Assembly: GCA_002495885.1 (NCBI GenBank)
Contig: DAHG01000002.1
Span: 1-10,527, forward strand
Direction: 5' to 3'
Origin: Methanocellaceae archaeon UBA148
GTDB taxonomy: Archaea; Halobacteriota; UBA148
DNA length: 10,527 nt
The notes beneath the pieces were generated by a model. The model searched no databases. It was not told the origin of the DNA and worked only from the letters and a program-made list of their open reading frames with translations. The translations under genes were made by a program, and so were the position numbers. Below, in pieces: positions 1-5,528 of this stretch (within the stretch, counting starts at the first letter, position 1; every line of letters starts with the position of its first letter).

Positions 1-254
1 ATTCAAGAGGCACATCCATTAAAACAAGGATTGAAACAGCGTTTCTATGATCTTGAGTATTGCGCGTTCGAGGATTCAAGAGGCACATCCATTAAAACAA
101 GGATTGAAACCTGGCAGGCACAAGCGACGAGATCATACAGGCAGATTCAAGAGGCACATCCATTAAAACAAGGATTGAAACCGCTCACTACCGGAGCCAA
201 CCCGGTACTCATGCTATTCAAGAGGCACATCCATTAAAACAAGGATTTGTAAAC
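1..254 (+). CRISPR. CRISPR array, leader-distal end (4 repeats, 3 spacers)
   Basis: Seen: a 37-nt repeat at 1-37, 74-110 and 145-181 is identical in all three copies. It begins ATTCAAGAGGCACATCC and ends AACAAGGATTGAAAC. A fourth copy at 216-254 is degenerate at its 3' end (GGATTTGTAAAC instead of GGATTGAAAC). The spacers are 38-73 (36 nt), 111-144 (34 nt) and 182-215 (34 nt), all unrelated to each other and richer in GC than the flanks. Known: a degenerate repeat usually marks the leader-distal end, and the last 8 nt (ATTGAAAC) is the usual crRNA 5' handle of type I-A/I-B and III systems, so transcription should run rightward. The window starts on the first base of a repeat, so the leader and any cas operon should lie to the left. 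No adaptation or interference cas operon is seen here. Confidence 0.97.
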
Positions 255-335
255 CATAGAGTTTATCAAACTAATGAGGAGACTCACTGCATCTCAAAAA
301 TGGGCATAGTGTATGACATTATAAGAGTATGTAGG

Positions 336-359
336 AATGCGATATTGCTATATCGCATT
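336..359. repeat. perfect 10-bp inverted repeat (hairpin)
   Basis: AATGCGATAT and ATATCGCATT are perfectly complementary around a 4-nt loop, TGCT. The hairpin lies about 80 bp past the last repeat of the array. There is no long T-run after it, so it is not a classic intrinsic terminator. It could end or process the CRISPR transcript or be a protein-binding palindrome; the sequence does not decide. Confidence 0.75.
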
Positions 360-491
360 ATATAAGCCTATTATAGTGTAATTAAACTATACGGATTTTA
401 AACAGTTTTCTATTTTTTTGGATCTAGATTTTTAACAACCCTACTAAAAAAATATTTCAATCCCATTATAGTTTAATTTTTATTTAAATAA

Positions 492-519
492 AATATCTTG
501 TTACATGGAACAAGGTATT
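492..519 (+). terminator. stem-loop followed by T-rich tail
   Basis: AATATCTTGTT and AACAAGGTATT pair over 11 positions (one G-U) around a 6-nt loop, followed by TTTTCTTTC. It looks like a rightward U-tract terminator. It also occupies the place where the spacer of the neighbouring reverse-oriented CRISPR repeat would sit, so it may be an accidental palindrome in old spacer DNA. Confidence 0.4.
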
Positions 520-521
520 TT

Positions 522-558
522 CTTTCAATCCTCATTTTATGTGTCTGTCCCTTGAAAC
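522..558 (-). repeat. solitary CRISPR repeat, reverse orientation
   Basis: On the minus strand this 37-nt unit starts GTTTCAAGGGACAGACACAT and ends ATGAGGATTGAAAG. Over the 33 nt that can be compared it differs from the repeat at 1508-1540 at only two positions, and it shares the GGATTGAAA end with the array at 1-254. It points in the opposite direction to the other copies. No clean second repeat or spacer is next to it, apart from a possible degenerate end at 455-466. Confidence 0.85.
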
Positions 559-648
559 ATGGCCTGATTTTAACAGGGGCCTATCTCCCAGGGCAGATGT
601 CCTGCTAAATATCCATGCCTAATCAAGCCCGTATCCTAAATCATCAGA

Positions 649-732
649 TTAACCGCCGTCTTCTATCGTATCGCAATACCCAATGACCCGTTGTTTATGT
701 GCCTCTAAATTGCACTGCTTCGTTCTTCTCAT
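649..732 (-). CDS. possible 27-residue small protein overlapping the RHH gene
   Basis: The start ATG overlaps the stop of the ribbon-helix-helix gene as ATGA, and a strong purine-rich Shine-Dalgarno (GGGAGGAG) lies 4 nt upstream inside that gene. The peptide begins MRRTKQCNLEAHKQ and ends EDGG. I recognise no domain. The coupling geometry is what a translated downstream gene would have, but the RBS also encodes the basic C-terminal tail of the upstream protein, and the frame is short enough to arise by chance or to be the stump of a decayed gene. Confidence 0.25.
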   Translation of the reverse strand: MRRTKQCNLEAHKQRVIGYCDTIEDGG

Positions 733-1085
733 CTTCTCCTCCCAGTTTTACCAATGCACTCATCATGGCCCCATGTACCTTCAAGTAGTTCAATTGCTGC
801 TTTGGTATCTGCCTCATCTGGGAGTAAATGTATTTCTTTCTCGCAGACACAACAGGGATAGGATATTCTGAACCTTTTGATCGCTTCATCAAATCCTTTT
901 CTATACCCTGATGCATGAACTTTAAGATCGATCTCTTTCTGCAGAAGTTCTTTTATAAACATAGCATAGCTCTTATCTTCCCGTACATCATCAAGAGCCT
1001 CCTTGAGTGATTTTGAAAGCCGGATAGAGATGATGGGATTCTCTTTGTCATAGCGTATTTTGCTGGGCGGTATTTTGCGCTTCAT
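729..1085 (-). CDS. ribbon-helix-helix transcriptional regulator with C-terminal zinc finger
   Basis: The 118-residue protein has an N-terminal ribbon-helix-helix (MetJ/Arc/CopG type) at about residues 16-50: the strand NPIISIRLSKSL followed by two helices. A short helical linker follows (about 55-72). A C-terminal zinc-binding module has C78-x2-C81 and H107-x2-C110 as likely ligands (PCCVCEKE ... WGHDEC). This RHH plus zinc-finger layout is a recurrent small archaeal regulator type that I recognise; its ligand is unknown. It should bind DNA as a dimer. The start at 1085 is supported by a TATA-like element about 30 bp upstream, consistent with leaderless transcription; no good Shine-Dalgarno is present. 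Its upstream region is packed with phased short motifs (1105-1403), two of which flank the TATA element, so autorepression is a natural inference. No ParA, toxin or other typical RHH partner is beside it. Confidence 0.88.
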   Translation of the reverse strand: MKRKIPPSKIRYDKENPIISIRLSKSLKEALDDVREDKSYAMFIKELLQKEIDLKVHASGYRKGFDEAIKRFRISYPCCVCEKEIHLLPDEADTKAAIELLEGTWGHDECIGKTGRRR

Positions 1086-1104
1086 GTTTTTATTTTCCTA
1101 TGCA

Positions 1105-1403
1105 GTTTACCATATAATTTACCATGCTGTTTACGTATAGTTTACCCTGTAGTTTACATGTTTCAGTTTTTTGCCTATTTGTATGGTTTATTTGTACTTT
1201 ATTTGTAGTTTATTTGTATGTTTGCATACTCTGCTTCATCAGTAGTACACTGCGTTTATAGGTTTTATTTGCATACTTGCCTAGTTTTATTTGCAGTTTT
1301 ATTTGAACGTTTGTCCATTTGTCTGTCCATTTGTCTGTTTTCCACTATAGTATAATAGGACAAATAGGACAAATAGGACAAATAGAAACATAAACAGACA
1401 AAT
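1105..1403. promoter_or_regulatory. phased array of RTTTRYM-type motifs (putative operator or centromere array)
   Basis: Seen: GTTTAC/ATTTACC copies start at 1105, 1117, 1129, 1140 and 1152 (steps 12, 12, 11, 12). ATTTGTA copies start at 1177, 1190, 1201 and 1212 (13, 11, 11). Related ATTTGCA, ATTTGAA, GTTTGTC and ATTTGTC copies start at 1267, 1289, 1301, 1309, 1317 and 1329. Then inverted GACAAAT copies start at 1359, 1368 and 1377 (a 9-bp tandem repeat) and at 1397. Most steps are near one helical turn, so proteins would stack on one DNA face. Known: RHH proteins often bind cooperatively to short tandem heptad-like sites, as operators or plasmid centromeres. Inference: this is the binding array of the adjacent RHH regulator, or of a relative. 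A perfect palindrome, CCACATGTGG (1420-1429), follows it. Confidence 0.7.
1111..1120 (-). promoter_or_regulatory. TATA-like element of the RHH gene
   Basis: On the minus strand AAATTATATG is centred about 30 bp before the ATG at 1085, the distance expected for a leaderless archaeal gene. GTTTAC/ATTTACC motifs lie at 1105 and 1117, so a bound repressor there would cover the TBP site. Confidence 0.45.
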
Positions 1404-1446
1404 AGCAGAATAAAATATTCCACATGTGGTTAAGACGAACTACAGC

Positions 1447-1540
1447 AGACTCATAAAATGAGGATTGAAAGAGCTCTTCCTCGCTGGTACCGATGTCCTC
1501 GAGAGTGGTTTCAAGGGATAGACTCATAAAATGAGGATTT
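1447..1540 (+). CRISPR. two-repeat CRISPR remnant, both repeats truncated
   Basis: The first repeat keeps only its 3' 25 nt (1447-1471, from AGACTCATAAAATGAGG to the ATTGAAAG end). The spacer is 1472-1507 (36 nt). The second repeat starts complete (1508, GTTTCAAGGGATAGACTCAT) but loses its last 4-5 nt at 1539/1540, where glycosyltransferase coding sequence begins. The repeat contains a small stem, CTCAT-AAA-ATGAG. It belongs to the same family as the lone repeats at 522-558 and 3388-3424 and is related to the repeat of the array at 1-254 (shared GGATTGAAA end, same 37-nt length). Confidence 0.85.
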
Positions 1541-1884
1541 CAGCCAACTGTTAGACTTCTATAAAAAAATCTAAATTCTTCTGGTTCCATTCCGGTGCGT
1601 ATTACGGAATTGTTGTTGCAGAAGCCCAAAGTGCTGGATTGCCCACGATAAGTTTTGGCGAGGATTCAGGACCCGGCGAAATCATCATAAACGACAAAAC
1701 AAGCTATCTTGTTGAAACTTTTAAGGACATGATTGAAAAGACCAAAAAGTTATTAGGCGATGAATAGGTATGGAAGGATATGAGTATTGCAGCGGGGGAG
1801 AATGCAGTAGAGAACCTAGGTGTGGATGTGTTCAGAAGAAAATTTGTAGAGGTTATCAATGGAGTCCAAGGTGATGAGAAATGA
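1541..1884 (+). pseudogene. C-terminal fragment of a family-4-type glycosyltransferase (frameshift plus in-frame TAG)
   Basis: Translation gives the GT-B C-terminal signature: SKFFWFHSGAYYGIVVAEAQ, then SAGLPTISFGEDSGPGEI. The EA...G.P block is the usual donor-binding EX7E region. Reading starts directly after the truncated CRISPR repeat as FSQLLDFYKK, shifts frame in an A7 run (1563-1569), and continues to a TAG at 1765-1767. The same frame then goes on for 38 more codons (VWKDMSIAAGENA ... VINGVQGDEK), which still look like a GT C-terminal helix, and ends in a TGA that overlaps the htpX ATG (ATGA). GAG to TAG is the simplest cause of the stop. The N-terminal domain is absent. The 4-nt overlap suggests that this was once the gene upstream of htpX in an operon. 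Two lesions plus truncation argue for a pseudogene; pyrrolysine readthrough is a remote alternative. Confidence 0.75.
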
Positions 1885-2858
1885 GGACAGCGTGGCTTAA
1901 GATAAAGATGGGGTTCTGTATCGTTCTCCTTTTTGCGGTGATATATGCATTACTAGTTGTTATTGCTACGTTTGCTGGGGTGGGTACGCCGATGATTTAT
2001 GCTGTACTTGCCTTCGTAATGGTGGCTATCCAGTTCTTTTTGGGTCCGAAGATAGTAGAGCGGACAATGCGCATTCGCTATGTCTCGGAAGGTGAGCAGC
2101 CAGAATTGCATCGGATGGTGAGTGAATTAGCAACGAAGGCGGGCATTCCCAAACCACGGGTCGGGATATCCGAGATACCAATATCAAATGCATTCGCTTT
2201 TGGCACCTCAAATAGGACCGCAAGGGTTTGTGTTACTAGAAGGTTGTTGGAGATGATGCACAGGGACGAACTCGAAGCGGTTCTTGGGCATGAACTCTCG
2301 CACATAAAACATCGCGATATGGCGGTTATAACTGCATTGAGTGTGATACCAATGATCTGTTACTTCATTTATGTCAGCTTCTTCTGGTCCGGCATCTTTG
2401 GCGGCGGGGGTCGAAATAGACAAGGTGCCTTGCCTATGATGGCGATTGCGCTTATTGCCTTTGTTGTCTATTTCATGAGCAACCTTATCGTGCTTTACGC
2501 ATCGCGTATAAGGGAATATTATGCGGATGCCGGCAGCGTGGAACTCACGAGAAAGCCTCATGCACTCGCGTCTGCGTTATACCGAATGATTTATGATGGT
2601 GCACGTGTGAAGCCCGATGCGGTAAGGAAGGAAATGGGGGGCATGCGGGCTTTCTTTGCCACCGACCCGATAACCGCACGAGGAGATTTAAAGGATTTGA
2701 GCGCTGCTGATTTGGATAGAAATGGAAGTATAGACGCACACGAGTTAAAACTGTTTGCAGAGCGCGCAAAGGCACGCCGTGCTGACAAACTAGTGGAAAT
2801 CTTTTCCACGCACCCCACTCCTGTCAGCCGGATTAAGCGGTTGGGGGGGTATCCCTAA
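1881..2858 (+). CDS. htpX: HtpX-type M48 zinc metalloprotease with an internal EF-hand-like loop
   Basis: This is a 325-residue membrane protease that degrades damaged or misfolded membrane proteins at the cytoplasmic face. Two N-terminal helices (about 10-32 and 37-55) are followed by the catalytic domain. The zinc motif is HELSH at 137-141 with E138 as the general base, and the third ligand is E212 in SRIREYYAD. Two further helices lie at about 147-169 and 184-206. The C-terminus STHPTPVSRIKRL is typical of the family. An insertion before it (about 270-290) carries D277-L-D279-R-N281-G-S-I-D285-A-H-E288, a canonical 12-position EF-hand calcium loop. The ATG at 1881 has a GGTGAT Shine-Dalgarno at 1870-1875 and overlaps the end of the upstream glycosyltransferase remnant by ATGA. 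The gene appears intact: all catalytic residues are present and the length is usual for archaeal HtpX. Confidence 0.95.
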   Translation: MRTAWLKIKMGFCIVLLFAVIYALLVVIATFAGVGTPMIYAVLAFVMVAIQFFLGPKIVERTMRIRYVSEGEQPELHRMVSELATKAGIPKPRVGISEIPISNAFAFGTSNRTARVCVTRRLLEMMHRDELEAVLGHELSHIKHRDMAVITALSVIPMICYFIYVSFFWSGIFGGGGRNRQGALPMMAIALIAFVVYFMSNLIVLYASRIREYYADAGSVELTRKPHALASALYRMIYDGARVKPDAVRKEMGGMRAFFATDPITARGDLKDLSAADLDRNGSIDAHELKLFAERAKARRADKLVEIFSTHPTPVSRIKRLGGYP

Positions 2859-2883
2859 AGCCGCACTACCTTTTATTTCTTCA
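2837..2883 (+). terminator. possible terminator of htpX
   Basis: GCGG (2837-2840) can pair with CCGC (2861-2864), with an inner GGG/CCC pairing. The hairpin spans the htpX stop and is followed by the pyrimidine-rich ACCTTTTATTTCTTC. Archaeal termination mostly needs only the U-tract, so the hairpin may be incidental. Confidence 0.35.
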
Positions 2884-2952
2884 GAATCGAACGATAACGC
2901 GCACCTTTTTGCCATTAAATACAAATGGTATTTTCAAATCCACATGGTGAAG

Positions 2953-2960
2953 CTATATAA
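2953..2960 (+). promoter_or_regulatory. TATA box upstream of the RNase H-like remnant
   Basis: CTATATAA is a good archaeal TATA element in the htpX downstream gap; a start site near 2980 would precede AAGGAGAAGGAG. The gene it serves is broken, so this is probably a relict promoter, or it now drives the membrane protein at 3434 through the CRISPR repeat. Confidence 0.45.
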
Positions 2961-3008
2961 GAGGCACTAACTGTTTCTAAGGAGAAGGAGATAAAGACAA
3001 ATTACGCG

Positions 3009-3409
3009 GTGGGCGAGTTCACTGAAAAGTCGAAGAGTTCAGCACGGCATTTTCGGATCGTTCGAAATCACGAAATACATCTTAAATACAAATTATTCCT
3101 GGGAAAAAATGCCATTGTAAAGGATTTTATTCCAAAACTAAAACTTACAGTTGGTTGCATAATAGTTGATGGCTCAAAGCCGGAATGCTTTGATTTGAAG
3201 AATCAAAAGTAAATGATTTAATTAACGCATTGAAAGGGCTTGACTTGATAGTTGACCACAATATTCGGGATTTTGATTACTTGGTTTTGGAACTATATGC
3301 CAATTTTGGGCTTAGCAAAAAATTGACAAAAAACATTGGATATATTCCAAGTAATACGAACCAAAACAGGTTCTTGGGTTGGATTAAGTTTCAATGGATA
3401 GGCTCATAA
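3009..3409 (+). pseudogene. frameshifted fragment resembling an RNase H-fold 3'-5' exonuclease (DnaQ/YprB-like)
   Basis: The first frame, from a GTG at 3009, reads to 3212. Its second half, FIPKLKLTVGCIIVDGSKPE, has the feel of the segment that follows the first catalytic strand in RNase H-like exonucleases. The adjoining frame takes over near 3203-3213 (A-rich) and continues SKVNDLINALKGLDLIVDHN, then IRDFDYLVLELYANFGLSKK. HN-x2-DFD resembles the GHNi..FD motif of that fold. The DIET-like first metal-binding motif is not found; its place is taken by KYKLFLGKNAIV. The frame closes at a TAA (3407-3409) inside the solitary CRISPR repeat. So the fragment is truncated at both ends, has lost at least one catalytic motif and is frameshifted. 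The family assignment rests on motif resemblance only. Confidence 0.45.
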
Positions 3410-3424
3410 AATGAGGAGTGAAAG
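3388..3424 (+). repeat. solitary full-length CRISPR repeat
   Basis: The 37-nt unit runs from GTTTCAATGGATAGG to ATGAGGAGTGAAAG and differs from the 522/1508 family at three positions. It keeps the CTCAT-AAA-ATGAG stem but has AGTGAAAG instead of ATTGAAAG as its handle. It has no second repeat and no spacer. It overlaps the end of the RNase H-like remnant and stops 9 bp before the ATG of the membrane protein at 3434, so it probably lies in that gene's 5' leader. Confidence 0.85.
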
Positions 3425-3433
3425 GGATATCAT

Positions 3434-4270
3434 ATGCAAGACGTTGGAACACTATTAAGGAATGGACTTAAAACGTGGAAGAGGAATTTGAACATCTGCA
3501 TTCCACTTGTATTGAACATGATAGTGGTTGGAACTATCTGGCTTATCATGGTGTTTATGGTGTTTTCACCGATAATGCCGCATCTACAAACACCTGACAT
3601 ATCACCCGAATCGATCCTTGCTCAAACGATGCCGATGATGGGCACGATCGCGCTAGCGTTCCTCGTTTTTGTGATCCTGGCGGGATTGATTGGAGCGTTC
3701 TTTGGCGCTGGAGCCATCGGAATGGCTAAAAAAGCGATGGGGGGTGAGCAGAGCAGCCTGTCGGACATGGTGGAACATGGAAAAAGGAGTTTCATCAGCA
3801 TATTCTTCGCCGACATAATCGTTGGTTTGATGTTCCTCATGGGAGCCGTCTTTCTCGTCCCAGGTATTTTGTCCACATCTGATACATCAGCAATTCCAAA
3901 ATTTCTCATAGGAGCGTTAATTTTCGTTCTGTACGCTCTCATCGTAAGCATCATCTTTGCGGTAGTGAGATATGCCATCGTCGTAGACGAGATTGGTGCA
4001 ATCAGGGGCGTCAAAAGAGGCGCAGGGTTCTTCCTGGATCACAAGCTTGACGTGTTTCTGATCTGGCTCACCATAGTCGCCGTTTCAGTGTGTCTTTCCA
4101 TGATCGCCATGATAATGGAATATGTGCCATACGTAGGCACGGTCTGGCCAGTGTTCAATTCTGTGATCTTCATCGTGGTGATAGCACCATTGTCCATCAT
4201 ATGGTGGACTGGGCTATATATGGACAGAGCTGAAAAGGCTATCCAAAGCCCTTTCTCGTTAACCAGATGA
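3434..4270 (+). CDS. polytopic membrane protein of unknown function (six predicted helices)
   Basis: The protein has 278 residues. A short amphipathic N-terminus (LLRNGLKTWKRNLN) is followed by hydrophobic helices at about 21-45, 69-93, 120-143, 156-178, 206-228 and 238-260, with small polar loops. The loop after helix 4 (VVDEIGAIRGVKRGAGFFLD) and the N-terminal GL.TW.RN pattern recall a family of archaeal multi-pass proteins of unknown function that I have seen under DUF labels, but I cannot name it safely. No enzymatic motif is visible; a membrane scaffold or transport-related role would be a guess. The start ATG lies 9 bp after a solitary CRISPR repeat. A weak Shine-Dalgarno candidate (GGGAT, 3424-3428) straddles the repeat end, and a GGAG lies within the repeat. 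The reading frame is intact and typical of a real membrane protein. Confidence 0.85.
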   Translation: MQDVGTLLRNGLKTWKRNLNICIPLVLNMIVVGTIWLIMVFMVFSPIMPHLQTPDISPESILAQTMPMMGTIALAFLVFVILAGLIGAFFGAGAIGMAKKAMGGEQSSLSDMVEHGKRSFISIFFADIIVGLMFLMGAVFLVPGILSTSDTSAIPKFLIGALIFVLYALIVSIIFAVVRYAIVVDEIGAIRGVKRGAGFFLDHKLDVFLIWLTIVAVSVCLSMIAMIMEYVPYVGTVWPVFNSVIFIVVIAPLSIIWWTGLYMDRAEKAIQSPFSLTR

Positions 4271-4307
4271 GGTTTGGTGTGTTTGGGTTACAGATTTTAG
4301 GCGGTTT

Positions 4308-4668
4308 TCACGTAGACGCCTCTTCAACGATTTTGATCTCCTCCGTCAGCCCGTACAACTCATAGGCCATTTGGTCAATCGTTCTATCTGTCCCCTCAAT
4401 TTCCCTCTCCAATTTCTCCCGCTTGGCAACTTCCTTTAAAAAGGGAGCCATCATCTCATCGATAGTTTGTTTATTTTTCTCTGAATTGGGGACAAACCCG
4501 GGGTATCTTAATATTCAAAAATTTTTTGTGGATGTTTCCTTTGCCCAGCTTACCTGATGTCGTATGTTCCTTGATGCTGTAATACAAGAACTTACGTAGC
4601 TTCTCATCAACGATTCTGAACCTGAAGGCCGGAGCGTCTCTCAGAGATTGCTCTTTTGTGCGGGACAT
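4308..4668 (-). pseudogene. C-terminal remnant of a type IIG-like restriction-modification enzyme (frameshifted)
   Basis: From the ATG at 4668 the frame reads MSRTKEQSLRDAPAFRF, then LRKFLYYSIKEHTTSGKLGK and FLNIKIP, resembling the end of a TaqI-like target-recognition domain. Near 4497-4505 (CCCGGGG) a shift is needed to continue YPGFVPNSEKNKQTIDEMM, then a coiled-coil KREKLEREIEGTDRTIDQM and the characteristic YELYGLTEEIKIVEE end seen in fused restriction/methyltransferase proteins. The nuclease and SAM-dependent methyltransferase domains (NPPY motif) are absent, and a stop codon directly precedes the ATG. It is a relic of a lost defence gene. It runs convergent with the membrane protein at 3434-4270, 37 bp away. 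Confidence 0.7.
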
Positions 4669-4718
4669 TTATTCTTCTCTTTGAGATTTTATGTTTTTAT
4701 CTATTACCCTCAATCCTC

Positions 4719-4730
4719 TTAATATATATT
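4719..4730. promoter_or_regulatory. TATA-like element between divergent genes
   Basis: TTAATATATATT is nearly symmetric and could serve either strand. On the minus strand it lies about 55 bp from the restriction-enzyme remnant's ATG (4668); on the plus strand it would give a leader of roughly 130 nt for the M50 protease. Confidence 0.35.
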
Positions 4731-4785
4731 GCCAGAATATTATCCGTCATGGCAAGGAGACCACTCATAACGTTTATTTGATGTC

Positions 4786-4815
4786 GGATGTTTAAGGAAA
4801 GGATGTTTAAGGAAA
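4786..4815 (+). repeat. perfect 15-bp tandem duplication
   Basis: GGATGTTTAAGGAAA occurs twice head to tail in the leader of the M50 protease. It looks like a recent slippage duplication. No regulatory role is evident. Confidence 0.9.
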
Positions 4816-4879
4816 ATAAGTGACTGAAATTGAATGTAAAAGATTTCATTGGGCAGGCACTTTCAATGGTGATGAAACG

Positions 4880-5494
4880 ATGAGAATACGAACCAGCAAT
4901 ACGGAAATAAAACATCTCATCATCGCATGGCTGGCGATATCGCTTGCGTTTGCGATTTTATTTGTGCGTGGAAAGTGGATGTATCAGGTGTTTTTACCAG
5001 ATATTATAAAACCAATGATAGTGGCTCTACTCACAGTAGGCATAGCTTTTCTGCTCCACGAGATTGCTCACAAGGTTGTTGCACAAAAATATGGATGTTG
5101 GGCAGAGTTTAGGATGAGCCCTGCTATGCTGATGTTCGCAATTCTGCTTGCGTATATAGCTGGCCTTGTATTCGCTGCACCAGGTGCGGTCATGATTTTC
5201 GGGCCACACATCACCCGCAGCCAGAATGGGAGGATTGCAATTGCAGGACCGATCATGAACCTCCTCCTCGCGTTATTGTTCTTGCCGCTTGTGCTTGCAG
5301 GAAATGATTTTATCCGCACTATCGGGGTCTATGGCATCATCATCAACATATTCATCGCCGCATTTAACATGCTCCCGTTTGGTGTCCTAGACGGGCGCAA
5401 GGTTCTCTACTGGAATAAAAAAGCATACTTACTCACGACACTCGCATCCTTTGGGATGTTGATGTGTGCCGTGTTCGCCATGCCTCTGCCATAA
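4880..5494 (+). CDS. site-2-protease-like M50 membrane metalloprotease
   Basis: This intramembrane zinc protease has 204 residues. The active-site motif is HEIAH at 60-64, within a hydrophobic helix (about 44-62). The second conserved motif is N163-M-L-P-F-G-V-L-D171-G172, whose aspartate is the third zinc ligand. A GPIMN motif (123-127) is also typical of the family. Hydrophobic segments lie at about 12-30, 44-62, 80-102, 120-140, 145-165 and 183-203, the compact core arrangement without PDZ or CBS domains. Its substrates are unknown; relatives cleave membrane-bound regulators or signal-peptide remnants. I chose ATG 4880 rather than the upstream in-frame GTG 4820 because a strong GGTGAT (4868-4873) stands 6 nt before it, the same signal used by htpX, and the extra 20 residues do not look like part of the fold. 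The reading frame is intact. Confidence 0.9.
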   Translation: MRIRTSNTEIKHLIIAWLAISLAFAILFVRGKWMYQVFLPDIIKPMIVALLTVGIAFLLHEIAHKVVAQKYGCWAEFRMSPAMLMFAILLAYIAGLVFAAPGAVMIFGPHITRSQNGRIAIAGPIMNLLLALLFLPLVLAGNDFIRTIGVYGIIINIFIAAFNMLPFGVLDGRKVLYWNKKAYLLTTLASFGMLMCAVFAMPLP

Positions 5495-5503
5495 TCCGCA
5501 CCA

Positions 5504-5510
5504 TTTATAT
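5504..5510 (+). promoter_or_regulatory. TATA box before the AbrB/propeller remnant
   Basis: TTTATAT lies directly after the M50 protease stop. A start site near 5535 would coincide with the beginning of AbrB-like coding (RKILKVG), suggesting an old leaderless regulator gene whose start codon is no longer visible. Confidence 0.4.
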
Positions 5511-5528
5511 TGTTGTTTAAACGGCAGA

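Larger units (their letters stand above)
255..521. other. AT-rich non-coding flank of the CRISPR array
   Basis: No convincing reading frame is present on either strand. The stretch contains the hairpins at 336-359 and 492-519. Near 455-466, on the minus strand, the sequence ATGGGATTGAAAT resembles the 3' end of the CRISPR repeats in this window. It may be a second, decayed repeat paired with the one at 522-558, but the match is short. Confidence 0.5.

Noticed and set aside
31..237. 68-residue plus-strand frame at the left edge
   Set aside because: It is the CRISPR array read in frame, with the repeat giving a recurring peptide.
1345..1527. 60-residue minus-strand frame across the motif array and mini-CRISPR
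   Set aside because: Its sequence is translated repeats and spacer (for example repeated CPICPI); not a gene.
2958..2967. AAGAGGCAC shared with the repeat of the array at 1-254
   Set aside because: A 9-nt match with no further similarity; not enough to call a repeat.
3229..3236. ATTGAAAG, identical to the crRNA handle
   Set aside because: It lies within protein-like sequence (NALKGLD) with no repeat sequence before it.
4705..4722. CCCTCAATCCTCTT resembles the reversed end of a CRISPR repeat
   Set aside because: Only about 9 nt match (GAGGATTGA) and the rest of the repeat is missing; chance is likely in AT-rich DNA.
4820..4879. Upstream GTG start giving the M50 protease 20 extra residues
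   Set aside because: A strong GGTGAT stands 6 nt before ATG 4880 and the extra residues do not resemble the family's N-terminus.
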